Origin: JAMXLO01 sp964427005
GTDB taxonomy: Bacteria; Pseudomonadota; Alphaproteobacteria; Acetobacterales; Acetobacteraceae
Reading direction: 5' to 3'
DNA length: 64,000 bases
Assembly: GCA_964427005.1 (NCBI GenBank)
Contig: CAYRTL010000008.1
Span: 15,066-79,065 of the forward strand
Made by a program: the position numbers and the translations under genes. The notes under the pieces are model-generated. The model ran no database searches and was not told the DNA's origin. It worked only from the letters and a program-made list of their open reading frames with translations. This document shows, one piece after another, positions 16,568-24,286 of the stretch; position 1 is the first letter of the stretch; each line of letters begins with the position of its first letter.

Positions 16568-17755
16568 TTAAACCACCCCCGCGGCACGGAAGCTTGCGAT
16601 ATCCCCGCCGCTATAGCCAAGCTCACCCAGCACTTCATCCGTGTGCTGCCCAAGTCTCGGAGGCGGCCGATCGACACGCGGTCCGTCATGCGCGAACGTG
16701 AACGCTGCGACCGGAACAGTAAACGGACCGTTGATGCCCGGCACGCTCTCATGCCGATGCAACACGCCGCGCGAGGCAATCTGCGGATCGGCGAGCGCCT
16801 CGCCCATGGTACGCACACGCGAGGCCGGTACGTGGCGTTCCTGCAGCCATGCTTCCCACTCCGCTGCGCTGCGCGTCAGCATAATCTCCGCCAGCAGCTT
16901 CTCCTCGCGATCACGATCGGCATGACGTTCGTCGTTGGTGCGCTTGATCATCTCTGGATGTTCCAGCACCGTCCATAACCGCTTCTGCTGCCTCAGGTTG
17001 GACGCGCCCAACATCACGATCCCGTCCTTTGTCTGGTACGCCATGCTGGTCGCATGCGGCATGCGGTTGCCGGACGGCTTTGGATGATGGCCGTTACGCA
17101 TGTAACCGGTGACGTGAGAGGCCATGAGGATGATCGCGACATCCAGCATAGCCATATCGATGCGCTGGCCTTGGCCGGTGCGCTCGCGCTGGAACAGCGC
17201 GGCCGAAAGCGCGAAGGCGCCCATCGTGCCGGTAGAGTAGTCGATCGCGGGCGCGCCGATCTTGACCGGGTTCACCTGGGGCGTGCCTGTCATTGCCATG
17301 ATGCCCGAGGTGGACTGGATGACGTGGTCATACGCGGTCTGCTCGCGCCGGGGCCCACCCTGACCGAAAGCAGAGAAGGATGCATAGATCAGCTTGGGAT
17401 TGATCTTGCGCATCTCCTCATAGCCCAGACCGAGCGCTTCGAATGCGCCAGGCCGATAGTTCTCCACCAGCACATCGGCGGTAGCGACCAGCTTCTTCAG
17501 GATCTCACGTCCCTGCTCGGTCTTCAGGTTCAGAGTGATGGCCCGTTTGTTGGACCCTTGCGTCAGGAAGCCGGTGCCCATGCCCGCATGATTCAGATCG
17601 TTGTCGCTACCTGAGTCACGGCTTTGATCGGGATCATCCGGATGTTCCACCTTGATCACATCGGCGCCCATCAGGCCGAGTTGATAGGCGGCGAATGGCC
17701 CGGCCAGAACATGGGTGATGTCGATGATCCGGATGCCTTCGAACGGACGCGCCAT
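16568..17755 (-). CDS. CaiB/BaiF (class III) CoA-transferase family protein
   Basis: A 395-residue family III CoA-transferase. The N-terminal GIRIIDITHVLAGPFAAYQL and GADVIKVEHPDDPDQSRD, the central VENYRPGAFEALGLGY, and GAPAIDYSTGTMGAFA containing the catalytic Asp are diagnostic. These enzymes move CoA between carboxylic acids through an aspartyl-CoA thioester. The ATG has GGGAGG upstream. It is divergent from the enoyl-CoA hydratase gene across about 90 bases and co-directional with the LLM oxidoreductase. Substrate unknown. Confidence 0.88.
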   Translation of the reverse strand: MARPFEGIRIIDITHVLAGPFAAYQLGLMGADVIKVEHPDDPDQSRDSGSDNDLNHAGMGTGFLTQGSNKRAITLNLKTEQGREILKKLVATADVLVENYRPGAFEALGLGYEEMRKINPKLIYASFSAFGQGGPRREQTAYDHVIQSTSGIMAMTGTPQVNPVKIGAPAIDYSTGTMGAFALSAALFQRERTGQGQRIDMAMLDVAIILMASHVTGYMRNGHHPKPSGNRMPHATSMAYQTKDGIVMLGASNLRQQKRLWTVLEHPEMIKRTNDERHADRDREEKLLAEIMLTRSAAEWEAWLQERHVPASRVRTMGEALADPQIASRGVLHRHESVPGINGPFTVPVAAFTFAHDGPRVDRPPPRLGQHTDEVLGELGYSGGDIASFRAAGVV

Positions 17756-17845
17756 GCCAGTTCCTCCCTGATGATGTGACGGTGGCGCCTTGCCCGCATG
17801 GCGTCAACACGCTTGGATGCCACGAACAGGCGGAGGACGCAGGCG

Positions 17846-18619
17846 ATGTCGGTCGATCTGATCATCGAAGGGCCGGTGGCTAAGATCGTGCTCAACCGGC
17901 CGGAGAAGCTGAATGCGCTGACCTACGAGATGCGCGCGCAGTTGCGCGACTACACGCAGCAGCTTCGCTTCGACGAGAACGTGCGCGCGATCATCGTCAC
18001 CGGCGAGGGCCGCGCGTTCTGCACAGGTGCCGATGTGGGCCGCATGCAGCGCGGCGGGCTGCGCGCCGAACGGGAAAAGATGCAGGGCGGCAGCCACGCC
18101 TTCCTGCGTACACTGCACGCCACTGAAAAGCCGATCATTGCCGCAGTGCGCGGGCCGACGGTCGGTATCGGTTGGAGCATTGCACTGGCCTGCGACCTCA
18201 TAGTTGCATCTGAAACCGCACGGTTCTCGCAGGTATTCCGCCGTATTGGCCTGGCACCTGATGGTGGCGCGATCTGGTTCCTGACGCGCCGCGTCGGGCT
18301 TGCACGTGCCAAGGAGCTGGTGTTCACCGCACGGTTTGTGGAAGCCGCCGAAGCGCTGTCACTGGGCTTGGTGAATTACATCGTGCCGGATGGCGAGCTG
18401 ATGACGAAGACCGAGGAGCTGGCTAGAGACTTGGCCACCGGGCCCACTTTCGCTTTCGGGCTGGCGAAGAAGCTGTTCCACATGGCGAGCGGGCCCAGTT
18501 ACGAGGACTTTCTGGACTACGAAGCCTTCGTGCAGCCGCAGCTCGATCAGACCGAGGATCACAAGGAAGGCGTGGCGGCATTCCGCGAGAAGCGGAAACC
18601 GAGTTTTGTAGGGAGATAG
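17846..18619 (+). CDS. Enoyl-CoA hydratase/isomerase family protein
   Basis: 257 residues from the ATG at 17846, chosen because GGAGG sits ten bases upstream. The crotonase fold is shown by IVLNRPEKLNALTYEM, the oxyanion-hole segment EGRAFCTGADVGRM, ACDLIVASETARFSQVF and RIGLAPDGGAIWFLTRRVG. The PDGG pattern is like PaaG-type isomerases/hydratases. The catalytic specificity (hydratase, isomerase or hydrolase) is open. It faces away from the CoA-transferase gene, sharing a probable promoter region. Confidence 0.88.
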   Translation: MSVDLIIEGPVAKIVLNRPEKLNALTYEMRAQLRDYTQQLRFDENVRAIIVTGEGRAFCTGADVGRMQRGGLRAEREKMQGGSHAFLRTLHATEKPIIAAVRGPTVGIGWSIALACDLIVASETARFSQVFRRIGLAPDGGAIWFLTRRVGLARAKELVFTARFVEAAEALSLGLVNYIVPDGELMTKTEELARDLATGPTFAFGLAKKLFHMASGPSYEDFLDYEAFVQPQLDQTEDHKEGVAAFREKRKPSFVGR

Positions 18620-18646
18620 GCTGCACGGTGGAGGCCAGTTTTATTT

Positions 18647-18702
18647 CGTCATGCCGGGGCCAATCCTCGGGTCAAGCCCGAGGACATGGCCCCGCCATGA
18701 CG
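18647..18702. repeat. Palindromic element (family A), full-length copy
   Basis: A 56-base interrupted palindrome. Outer arms begin CGTCATG and end CATGACG with GGGGCCA/TGGCCCC between, and an inner hairpin pairs CCTCGGG with CCCGAGG around TCAAG. It lies between the converging hydratase and SDR genes, where its transcript could fold as a strong hairpin in both directions. It shares the GTCATG...GACC/GGTC...CATGAC organisation with the copies at 42668, 50851 and 55211. Confidence 0.85.
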
Positions 18703-18757
18703 TTGAAAAACTGCCACTGCCTGTCAAACGATTTAACCGGACAGCCGTGGGTCACAA

Positions 18758-19672
18758 CTAAACGGGATCCCAGGGATAGACGTCGCGGGTGCGCTCGAGC
18801 GGCGTGAAGCTGTTCTTCACCGCCGGCAGCCAATGTTCAGCGAGCTTCTCCGGCGTCCAGCCATCGGTGCGGGCCACGATACGGATCGGGCGCGGCTGGT
18901 TGTACAGATACACCTCGTTCCCGCGCACACCGAAGATCTGCCCGGAAACGCCTTCCGCTGCATCCGTGCCCAGAAACGCGATCAACTGCGCGATATGATC
19001 GGGCCGCGTTCTTTCGGCGCGCGCTTTCAACTGCTCCTCGCTCTGCCCGGGCACGGTCTCGATCATGCGGCTGAACGCGTGCGGGCCGATGCAGTTGGAG
19101 CGAATCTTGTAGCGCTGCATGTCCATCGCAATGTTGCGCGAGAGGCCCGCAATACCCAGCTTCGCCGCGCCGTAATTCGTCTGTCCGACAGAGCCGATAA
19201 GACCCGAGGTGGACGTGATGTGCACGAAGCACCCGCTTTCCTGCTTGCGGAAATACGGCACCGCGGCGCGGCTGACATAGAACGCACCGTACAGGTGCAC
19301 CTTGATCACCGCGTCCCATTCCTCGGGTGACATGTAGTGAAACATGCGGTCGCGCAAGATGCCCGCGTTGTTCACCACCATGTCGATGCGACCGAAATTG
19401 TCGATCGCCGTCTGCACGATCTTCTGCGCGTTCTCCCACTCGGCGACGCTGTCGGTGTTCGCGACGGCGCGCCCCTGGCCGTTCGCCTGAGTGATCTCGG
19501 CGACCACCTGCTGCGCCGGGCCGACATCATGGCCCTCGCCGGTCACCGCGGCGCCGACATCGTTCACGACGACCTTCGCGCCATTCGCTGCCAGGCAGAT
19601 CGCGGTCGCGCGCCCGATGCCGCGCCCCGCGCCGGTGACCACGGCAACCTTGCCGTCAAGCATTCCAGCCAT
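18758..19672 (-). CDS. SDR-family 3-hydroxyacyl-CoA dehydrogenase-like oxidoreductase
   Basis: 304 residues from the ATG at 19672, preferred over 19687 because a GGAGGG box precedes it. Classical SDR features are the NAD(P) motif TGAGRGIG, NNAG, and the catalytic STSGLIGS and NYGAAK (Ser, Tyr, Lys). The C-terminal extension (GQIFGVRGNEVYLYNQPRP) is like the peroxisomal multifunctional-enzyme type dehydrogenase domain. It likely oxidises a hydroxyacyl-CoA in the cytoplasm. It is divergent from the 3-hydroxyisobutyrate dehydrogenase-like gene. Confidence 0.82.
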   Translation of the reverse strand: MAGMLDGKVAVVTGAGRGIGRATAICLAANGAKVVVNDVGAAVTGEGHDVGPAQQVVAEITQANGQGRAVANTDSVAEWENAQKIVQTAIDNFGRIDMVVNNAGILRDRMFHYMSPEEWDAVIKVHLYGAFYVSRAAVPYFRKQESGCFVHITSTSGLIGSVGQTNYGAAKLGIAGLSRNIAMDMQRYKIRSNCIGPHAFSRMIETVPGQSEEQLKARAERTRPDHIAQLIAFLGTDAAEGVSGQIFGVRGNEVYLYNQPRPIRIVARTDGWTPEKLAEHWLPAVKNSFTPLERTRDVYPWDPV

Positions 19673-19752
19673 ACACGTTCCCTCCACTCATCAGAACCGG
19701 GCCAGAATGCGCCGCGCCGCGGCGTGTGTCATCATCCCGGCGGAGGTGGGAC

Positions 19753-20637
19753 ATGGATGTCGGATTTCTTGGTCTCGGCCAGATGGGCGCGGCAATCGCC
19801 GAACGGCTGGAAGGCACGGATGTGCGGCTGCACGTGTTCGATCCAAATCCGGTGGCGGTCGCACCATTCGTGCTGCGCGGCGCCGTGGATCAACCATCGG
19901 CCGCCGAGGTAGCCGCGGCGGCACCGATCGTGTTCGCTTGCCTGCCAAGCGGCGCGGTCAGCGAGCAGGTGGCGGCCGAGATCGCGGGTTCGCCATCGCT
20001 GCGTATCTATATAGAGATGTCCACCATCGGCAGCACCACGATGGCCCGCATCGCCCAGCGTCTTGCCGAACGCGATATCACGCTCGTCGACTCCCCGATC
20101 AGCGGCGGGCCGAAGGGCGCTCGCGCAGGCACCCTGTCAGTGATCGCAGCGGGACCTTCATCGGCACTGCAGGAGATCAGGCCGCTGCTGGCGCGTATCG
20201 GCAAGAACGTGTTCGAGGTTGGCGACCGCCCAGGCCAGGCACAGTTGATGAAGCTGGTGAACAACCTGATCAGCGCCGCCAATATGGCAACCGCGTTCGA
20301 GGCACTGGTTCTCGGTGCCAAGGGTGGGCTCGACCCGGACCTGATGGTGAACGTGATCAACGTCTCCACCGGCCGGAACAGCGCCACGCTCGACAAGGTG
20401 CCGAAGGCGGTCCTGCCGGGCACGTTCGACTACGGGGCGAAGGTCTCGACCATGGTGAAGGACATCGTGCTCGGATTGCAGGAAGCCGAGGCCCTTGGGG
20501 TGCCGATGTGGGTGCACGAGACGGTGGGCCAGTTGTGGCGCTTCGGCGTGAAACAGGGGCTGGGCAACGCGGACATCACGGCACTCATCCAGGTGCTGGA
20601 GGACTGGGGCGGTGTGGAGGTACGCAGTGCCCGTTAG
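19753..20637 (+). CDS. NAD-dependent beta-hydroxyacid dehydrogenase (3-hydroxyisobutyrate dehydrogenase family)
   Basis: 294 residues from the ATG at 19753 with GGAGG upstream. GFLGLGQMGAAIAERL is the Rossmann nucleotide motif, DSPISGGPKGARAGTL the substrate-binding signature, and KLVNNLISAANM carries the catalytic lysine. Members oxidise 3-hydroxyisobutyrate, tartronate semialdehyde or related beta-hydroxyacids. Placement among acyl-CoA genes fits branched-chain acid catabolism, but the substrate is not fixed by sequence. Confidence 0.88.
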   Translation: MDVGFLGLGQMGAAIAERLEGTDVRLHVFDPNPVAVAPFVLRGAVDQPSAAEVAAAAPIVFACLPSGAVSEQVAAEIAGSPSLRIYIEMSTIGSTTMARIAQRLAERDITLVDSPISGGPKGARAGTLSVIAAGPSSALQEIRPLLARIGKNVFEVGDRPGQAQLMKLVNNLISAANMATAFEALVLGAKGGLDPDLMVNVINVSTGRNSATLDKVPKAVLPGTFDYGAKVSTMVKDIVLGLQEAEALGVPMWVHETVGQLWRFGVKQGLGNADITALIQVLEDWGGVEVRSAR

Positions 20638-20641
20638 AGTG

Positions 20642-21418
20642 CTACTTCCTCGCTGCGTCCACGCCGCTCAGGACGAACCGGGCGAGCGCCTGGCCAAGAC
20701 AGATATTCAACTCCTCCAGCGCCTTGTCCCGACCCTCCTTTTGCGTTCGCTCCAGATCGATCCGCCCGTCACTCGCCCAGGTGCGCATCAGTTCAAAGCG
20801 GTGAAACAGGACCACGCCGGGCATCGTCGCCACCTGCTGCAGCACGTTCTCGTACGGATCCAGATCGGTGTTGGCGCGCAGGAAGCGACTGAACTGTGGG
20901 TCGATCAGCACAAGATCGCCACCTGAATCGCGAACTCTCTCAGCTCCGTTGTGCACGATCTCCAGCATCCCATCCGGGCGTAGACCACGCACCGCCTCCA
21001 CCGTTCCGGTCTGCCACAGCACCAGCGGATAGCGCTGATGCTTCAACTCCGCTTCCAGCAGCGGCAGCATGTCTTCCGCGGTCATGCCACGACCGCCACG
21101 CACAGTGAGGTGGAACTCGATCTTGGGCAGCGCCTGCTGCAGCGCATGCACCATGTGCCACGGGAACGAGGCGCTTTGGGTGGTACTGGTCTGCAATCCT
21201 GTGACGGTGACCAGACCAACGGTGGTGGCCGAACCGACAGCCAGCACATTGATCGGGCCACCCGCCGCGATTGCCGTCGCAACTTGCGACAGAGGTTCGT
21301 CGGTTGTGATGAATTCGTCGGGCGCCCCACACGCAGGACCCATTTCGCTGCCGGCCTGCACCGACAGCGGGAGCGCGAGCAGGGTCAACGAGAGGGCAGC
21401 GAGACTGAGAGGACGCAT
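20642..21418 (-). CDS. Periplasmic SGNH-type hydrolase
   Basis: A 258-residue exported protein; residues 1-22 form a signal peptide (MRPLSLAALSLTLLALPLSV, then QAGSE). The nucleophile block is GSATTVG instead of GDS, as in the GSSSTAG subgroup of alphaproteobacterial SGNH proteins. VRGGRG may supply the glycine block, VLWQTGTVEA the N-block position (with a Gly-Thr-Val sequence where Asn is usual), and FHRFELMRTW the terminal His. It follows the OpgC-like gene after six bases, suggesting they jointly modify an envelope glycan with acyl groups. Confidence 0.68.
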   Translation of the reverse strand: MRPLSLAALSLTLLALPLSVQAGSEMGPACGAPDEFITTDEPLSQVATAIAAGGPINVLAVGSATTVGLVTVTGLQTSTTQSASFPWHMVHALQQALPKIEFHLTVRGGRGMTAEDMLPLLEAELKHQRYPLVLWQTGTVEAVRGLRPDGMLEIVHNGAERVRDSGGDLVLIDPQFSRFLRANTDLDPYENVLQQVATMPGVVLFHRFELMRTWASDGRIDLERTQKEGRDKALEELNICLGQALARFVLSGVDAARK

Positions 21419-21424
21419 GCGGAA

Positions 21425-22579
21425 CTATCCGGTATCAGTCCGTGCGAGCGCCTGCAAGCTGCCGCGCGCTTGGAGTCCTGGCGCGCGCCCCTTCCCTCGG
21501 TACCAGGCAGCCAGCGCCGCCACCGCCAGCATCGCCAGGCCGCCAAACAGATTCACGGCAATCTGCATCACAGCATGGTCGTCAGATTCAAGGCCGAGGC
21601 GAGCGACGAAACCGAAGAATATGCCGGCACAAAATACCGGAAGTGAATTCTGGCCGAGCAGCACCAGCGGCGATGCCAGCCAGGTGCGCAGCCAAGCGGC
21701 ATCGCGTGGCACCAGACGTGCGGTCAGCCAGGCAAGCGACAGGATGGAGAGCAGACGGAATGGATGCAGGCCGGTCTTGTCCTCGGTGATGACGAAACGA
21801 ATCACTGGTGCAGGCATGGAATCCAGGATGCGCGGGTGCGTATCGATCACCCAGATGACCATCAGCCCTGCGACCAGAACCAGGACCGCGAGCACATCAA
21901 TGGGCCAGCGCAGAGCCGGCATACGTGGTGGCGCATAGGCCAGGATCGCACCGATCATGAACAGCAACTGCCAGGCGAAGGGATTGAAGAACCAGCCCTC
22001 GCCCGTCCAGGACTGCAGATTGATCCCCGTGATCCGGGCTGCAACGTAGCCGGCGAGCGAAGCTAGCAGCAGCAATCGCGGCTTGCGCAGCAGTGGCAAC
22101 GCCAGCGCGAAGATCAGCAACAGCGCCACGTAGAGCGGCAGAATGTTCAGCAGGTTCGGCTGAAAGCGCAGCAGCAGCGCCTCGAGCAGCGCGCGATACG
22201 GCGCATCGGCCAGCACGTCGAGTCGGGTTTCTTCCAGGTAGAAGACCCTGTCCAGGGCCGTGGCAGAGTACGCCACCTGCGCCGTATACACGACGAACAG
22301 GAATATATGCGCGATGTAGAGGGTCCATGCGCGGCGTAGAGTATCCGCTGACGCATACAAATAGCCCTGCCGATCCATCACCGAACCGTAGGCAATGCCA
22401 GCGCCGAAGCCCGCGAGCAGCACGAACACTTCAGTCGCGTCGCACATGGCAAAGTTGCGCAGGCTGTAGTCGCCCAGCACGTCGCCCGGAATGTGGTCGG
22501 TGTAGATCCACCACAGGGCCAGGCCGCGAAAGAAATCGACGCGGAGATCGCGCTGTCCGCTGCTCCGGACCAACTGCAT
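21425..22579 (-). CDS. opgC: OpgC-family membrane acyltransferase
   Basis: 384 residues from the ATG at 22579, which has GGAGGGG just upstream. The start QRDLRVDFFRGLALWWIYTD followed by DHIPGDVLGDYSLRNFAMCD and VFVLLAGFGAGIAYG is the OpgC signature within the acyltransferase-3 superfamily, and about ten membrane helices follow. OpgC proteins succinylate osmoregulated periplasmic glucans in other bacteria; glucan synthesis genes are not in this window, so the acceptor is uncertain. Likely one transcript with the SGNH gene. Confidence 0.85.
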   Translation of the reverse strand: MQLVRSSGQRDLRVDFFRGLALWWIYTDHIPGDVLGDYSLRNFAMCDATEVFVLLAGFGAGIAYGSVMDRQGYLYASADTLRRAWTLYIAHIFLFVVYTAQVAYSATALDRVFYLEETRLDVLADAPYRALLEALLLRFQPNLLNILPLYVALLLIFALALPLLRKPRLLLLASLAGYVAARITGINLQSWTGEGWFFNPFAWQLLFMIGAILAYAPPRMPALRWPIDVLAVLVLVAGLMVIWVIDTHPRILDSMPAPVIRFVITEDKTGLHPFRLLSILSLAWLTARLVPRDAAWLRTWLASPLVLLGQNSLPVFCAGIFFGFVARLGLESDDHAVMQIAVNLFGGLAMLAVAALAAWYRGKGRAPGLQARGSLQALARTDTG

Positions 22580-22657
22580 GTTCCCCTCCGCGCGCCTATG
22601 TGGGGGGGCGAAGCGTGAAGACAAAGCAACACCACGCGCTCGTGCGGCGACAAAGTG

Positions 22658-23404
22658 TTACTCTGTCAACAGGGCGCTTGCGCAAGCCTCCACGTCTGCC
22701 GCGGCCGCACAGGCCGGGTGGCGCGAGAGCAGCAGTGTCTGGCGGCGAATCGCGTCGCGCACACGTTCGTCACGGCGGACGACACCGGCAAGAGGAGGGG
22801 AATAGCCGAGAAAGGTTTCGCAGGCGCGTCGCAGGGTCGCGAACGTCCGCTCTCCTGCCTGCCGGCTCGGCGCCTGATTGACCACGACCCGCGCATCCCC
22901 GTTCGGGCAGTCGGCGCGGTGCAGCTTCATCACCGCGTAAGCATCCGTCAAACTCGTCGGTTCCTCGGTCACAAGCACCAGCAACGTATCGGCCCAGGCG
23001 GACATCCGCCGGACAGACCGGTCCAGGCCAGCACCGAGGTCGAGCAGCACAAGGTCATAACGTCCGGCTTCGCGTCGCAAGCTGGCAAGCAGCCGTTCCA
23101 AAAGCACCGGTTCGAGCGAGGACAGCGCCCCCGAGCCGGAACGTCCGGCCAGGATGTCGAAACCGCCGTCCGCGTGATGCGCGACCGCCGCGGTCAGCGA
23201 GGCTTGGCCCGCGATGACGCCTCCGACATCGCGTTCCGGGGTCAATCCAAGCTGGATGTCCACGTTCGCCAGGCCGAGGTCTGCATCGAACAGCAGGACT
23301 CGCCGGTTCAGCCGCGCGCAGGCATGGGCGAGTGTGATGGCGAACCAGGTCTTTCCAACCCCGCCCTTGCCCGAGGCGACGGCGACGATCCGGCCTTCCA
23401 TCAT
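22658..23404 (-). CDS. flhG: FlhG/MinD-like flagellar number ATPase
   Basis: 248 residues from the ATG at 23404, which overlaps the flhF stop (ATGA). The deviant Walker A is VASGKGGVGKTWFAITLAH, the switch region LLFDADLGLANVDIQLGL and VLLDLGAGLDRSVRRM follow. FlhG (YlxH/FleN) is a membrane-cycling ATPase that limits flagellar number by stimulating the FlhF GTPase. The coupling to flhF and position at the end of the flagellar operon distinguish it from MinD. A distinct C-terminal membrane-targeting helix is not obvious. Confidence 0.88.
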   Translation of the reverse strand: MMEGRIVAVASGKGGVGKTWFAITLAHACARLNRRVLLFDADLGLANVDIQLGLTPERDVGGVIAGQASLTAAVAHHADGGFDILAGRSGSGALSSLEPVLLERLLASLRREAGRYDLVLLDLGAGLDRSVRRMSAWADTLLVLVTEEPTSLTDAYAVMKLHRADCPNGDARVVVNQAPSRQAGERTFATLRRACETFLGYSPPLAGVVRRDERVRDAIRRQTLLLSRHPACAAAADVEACASALLTE

Positions 23405-24273
23405 TTGGCGATCCCTGCGAGAAGGCGAGAGGCGAGCCACTCTGGCGTAATCTGCTGCAATCCGTCCGCCGCACCGGCGCCGATGCCCGCCTCGGTCAGC
23501 GCGAGCCCCACATGTGCTGCCGCCAGGATCCCACCGAGACGGCGTGACAGGTCCAGGCGGGTGGCCACCATGAGACGCGCGCCAGCGGCGGCATAGGCCT
23601 GCGCGATATCGGCTGCCTCCTCGGGCTGCAGGCCGGCAGGCAGAACCAGCACCATGGCGGCATCGACCGTGGTGGACAGCGCTGCCAACTCTTCCATCTG
23701 CGCCGGATCGAACGGGTCACTCCCCGGTGAATCGATCAGCGCGGGCGCAGAGTAGAGGCGCTGCCTCAACGCGCGGCCAAGGGTAACAGGATGGCAGGCG
23801 ACGACGAGGTTGATTCCGAGAAGCTTGGTAAAGGCGGCGAGCTGTTCGGTGGCGCCAGCCCGTTGTCCATCTGCCGTGATGACCATCGGCATCGTCCCAG
23901 CCATCACCAGGCGGGTCGCCAGTCGTGCCGCCGTCAGGGTCTTGCCGGCACCCGGAGGCCCGACGAACAGCAGCGGTCGCTCCCCCACAGGCAACGTCGC
24001 GAACTGAAGCGCCTTCGCCAGCGCCGTCTCGAATTCGTCATGTTGCAGTACTGACCGCAGGGATGCGGGGACTGCGTGAAACTCCAATGCTGCGAGGCGG
24101 TCCGAATGCGGCAGCGGGGTGGAAGGCGTCTCTTCCGGTTCCAGTGCAGCGGTCACCTCCACGCCATCCCCGACGCGGCGCGTCGCCAGGATCAAGGCGT
24201 CTTCGCCCAGTTCGGCACGAACCCGCGCCATTGCCTGTGCCATCGCCGGCGCACGGTAGAGTTTCAGGCGCAT
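23401..24273 (-). CDS. flhF: Flagellar biosynthesis SRP-type GTPase FlhF
   Basis: 290 residues from the ATG at 24273 (MRLKLYRAPAMAQAMARVR, the usual FlhF beginning); the frame stays open further upstream into flhA but that extension is not family-like. The N-terminal region DALILATRRVGDGVEVTAA, a G1 P-loop in FVGPPGAGKTLTAARLATR, and SPGSDPFDP are visible. FlhF sets the polar site of flagellum assembly. The B and NG parts are shorter than in Vibrio homologues. It lies 13 bases after flhA and overlaps flhG by four. Confidence 0.86.
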   Translation of the reverse strand: MRLKLYRAPAMAQAMARVRAELGEDALILATRRVGDGVEVTAALEPEETPSTPLPHSDRLAALEFHAVPASLRSVLQHDEFETALAKALQFATLPVGERPLLFVGPPGAGKTLTAARLATRLVMAGTMPMVITADGQRAGATEQLAAFTKLLGINLVVACHPVTLGRALRQRLYSAPALIDSPGSDPFDPAQMEELAALSTTVDAAMVLVLPAGLQPEEAADIAQAYAAAGARLMVATRLDLSRRLGGILAAAHVGLALTEAGIGAGAADGLQQITPEWLASRLLAGIAK

Positions 24274-24286
24274 GGCACAGGCGACG

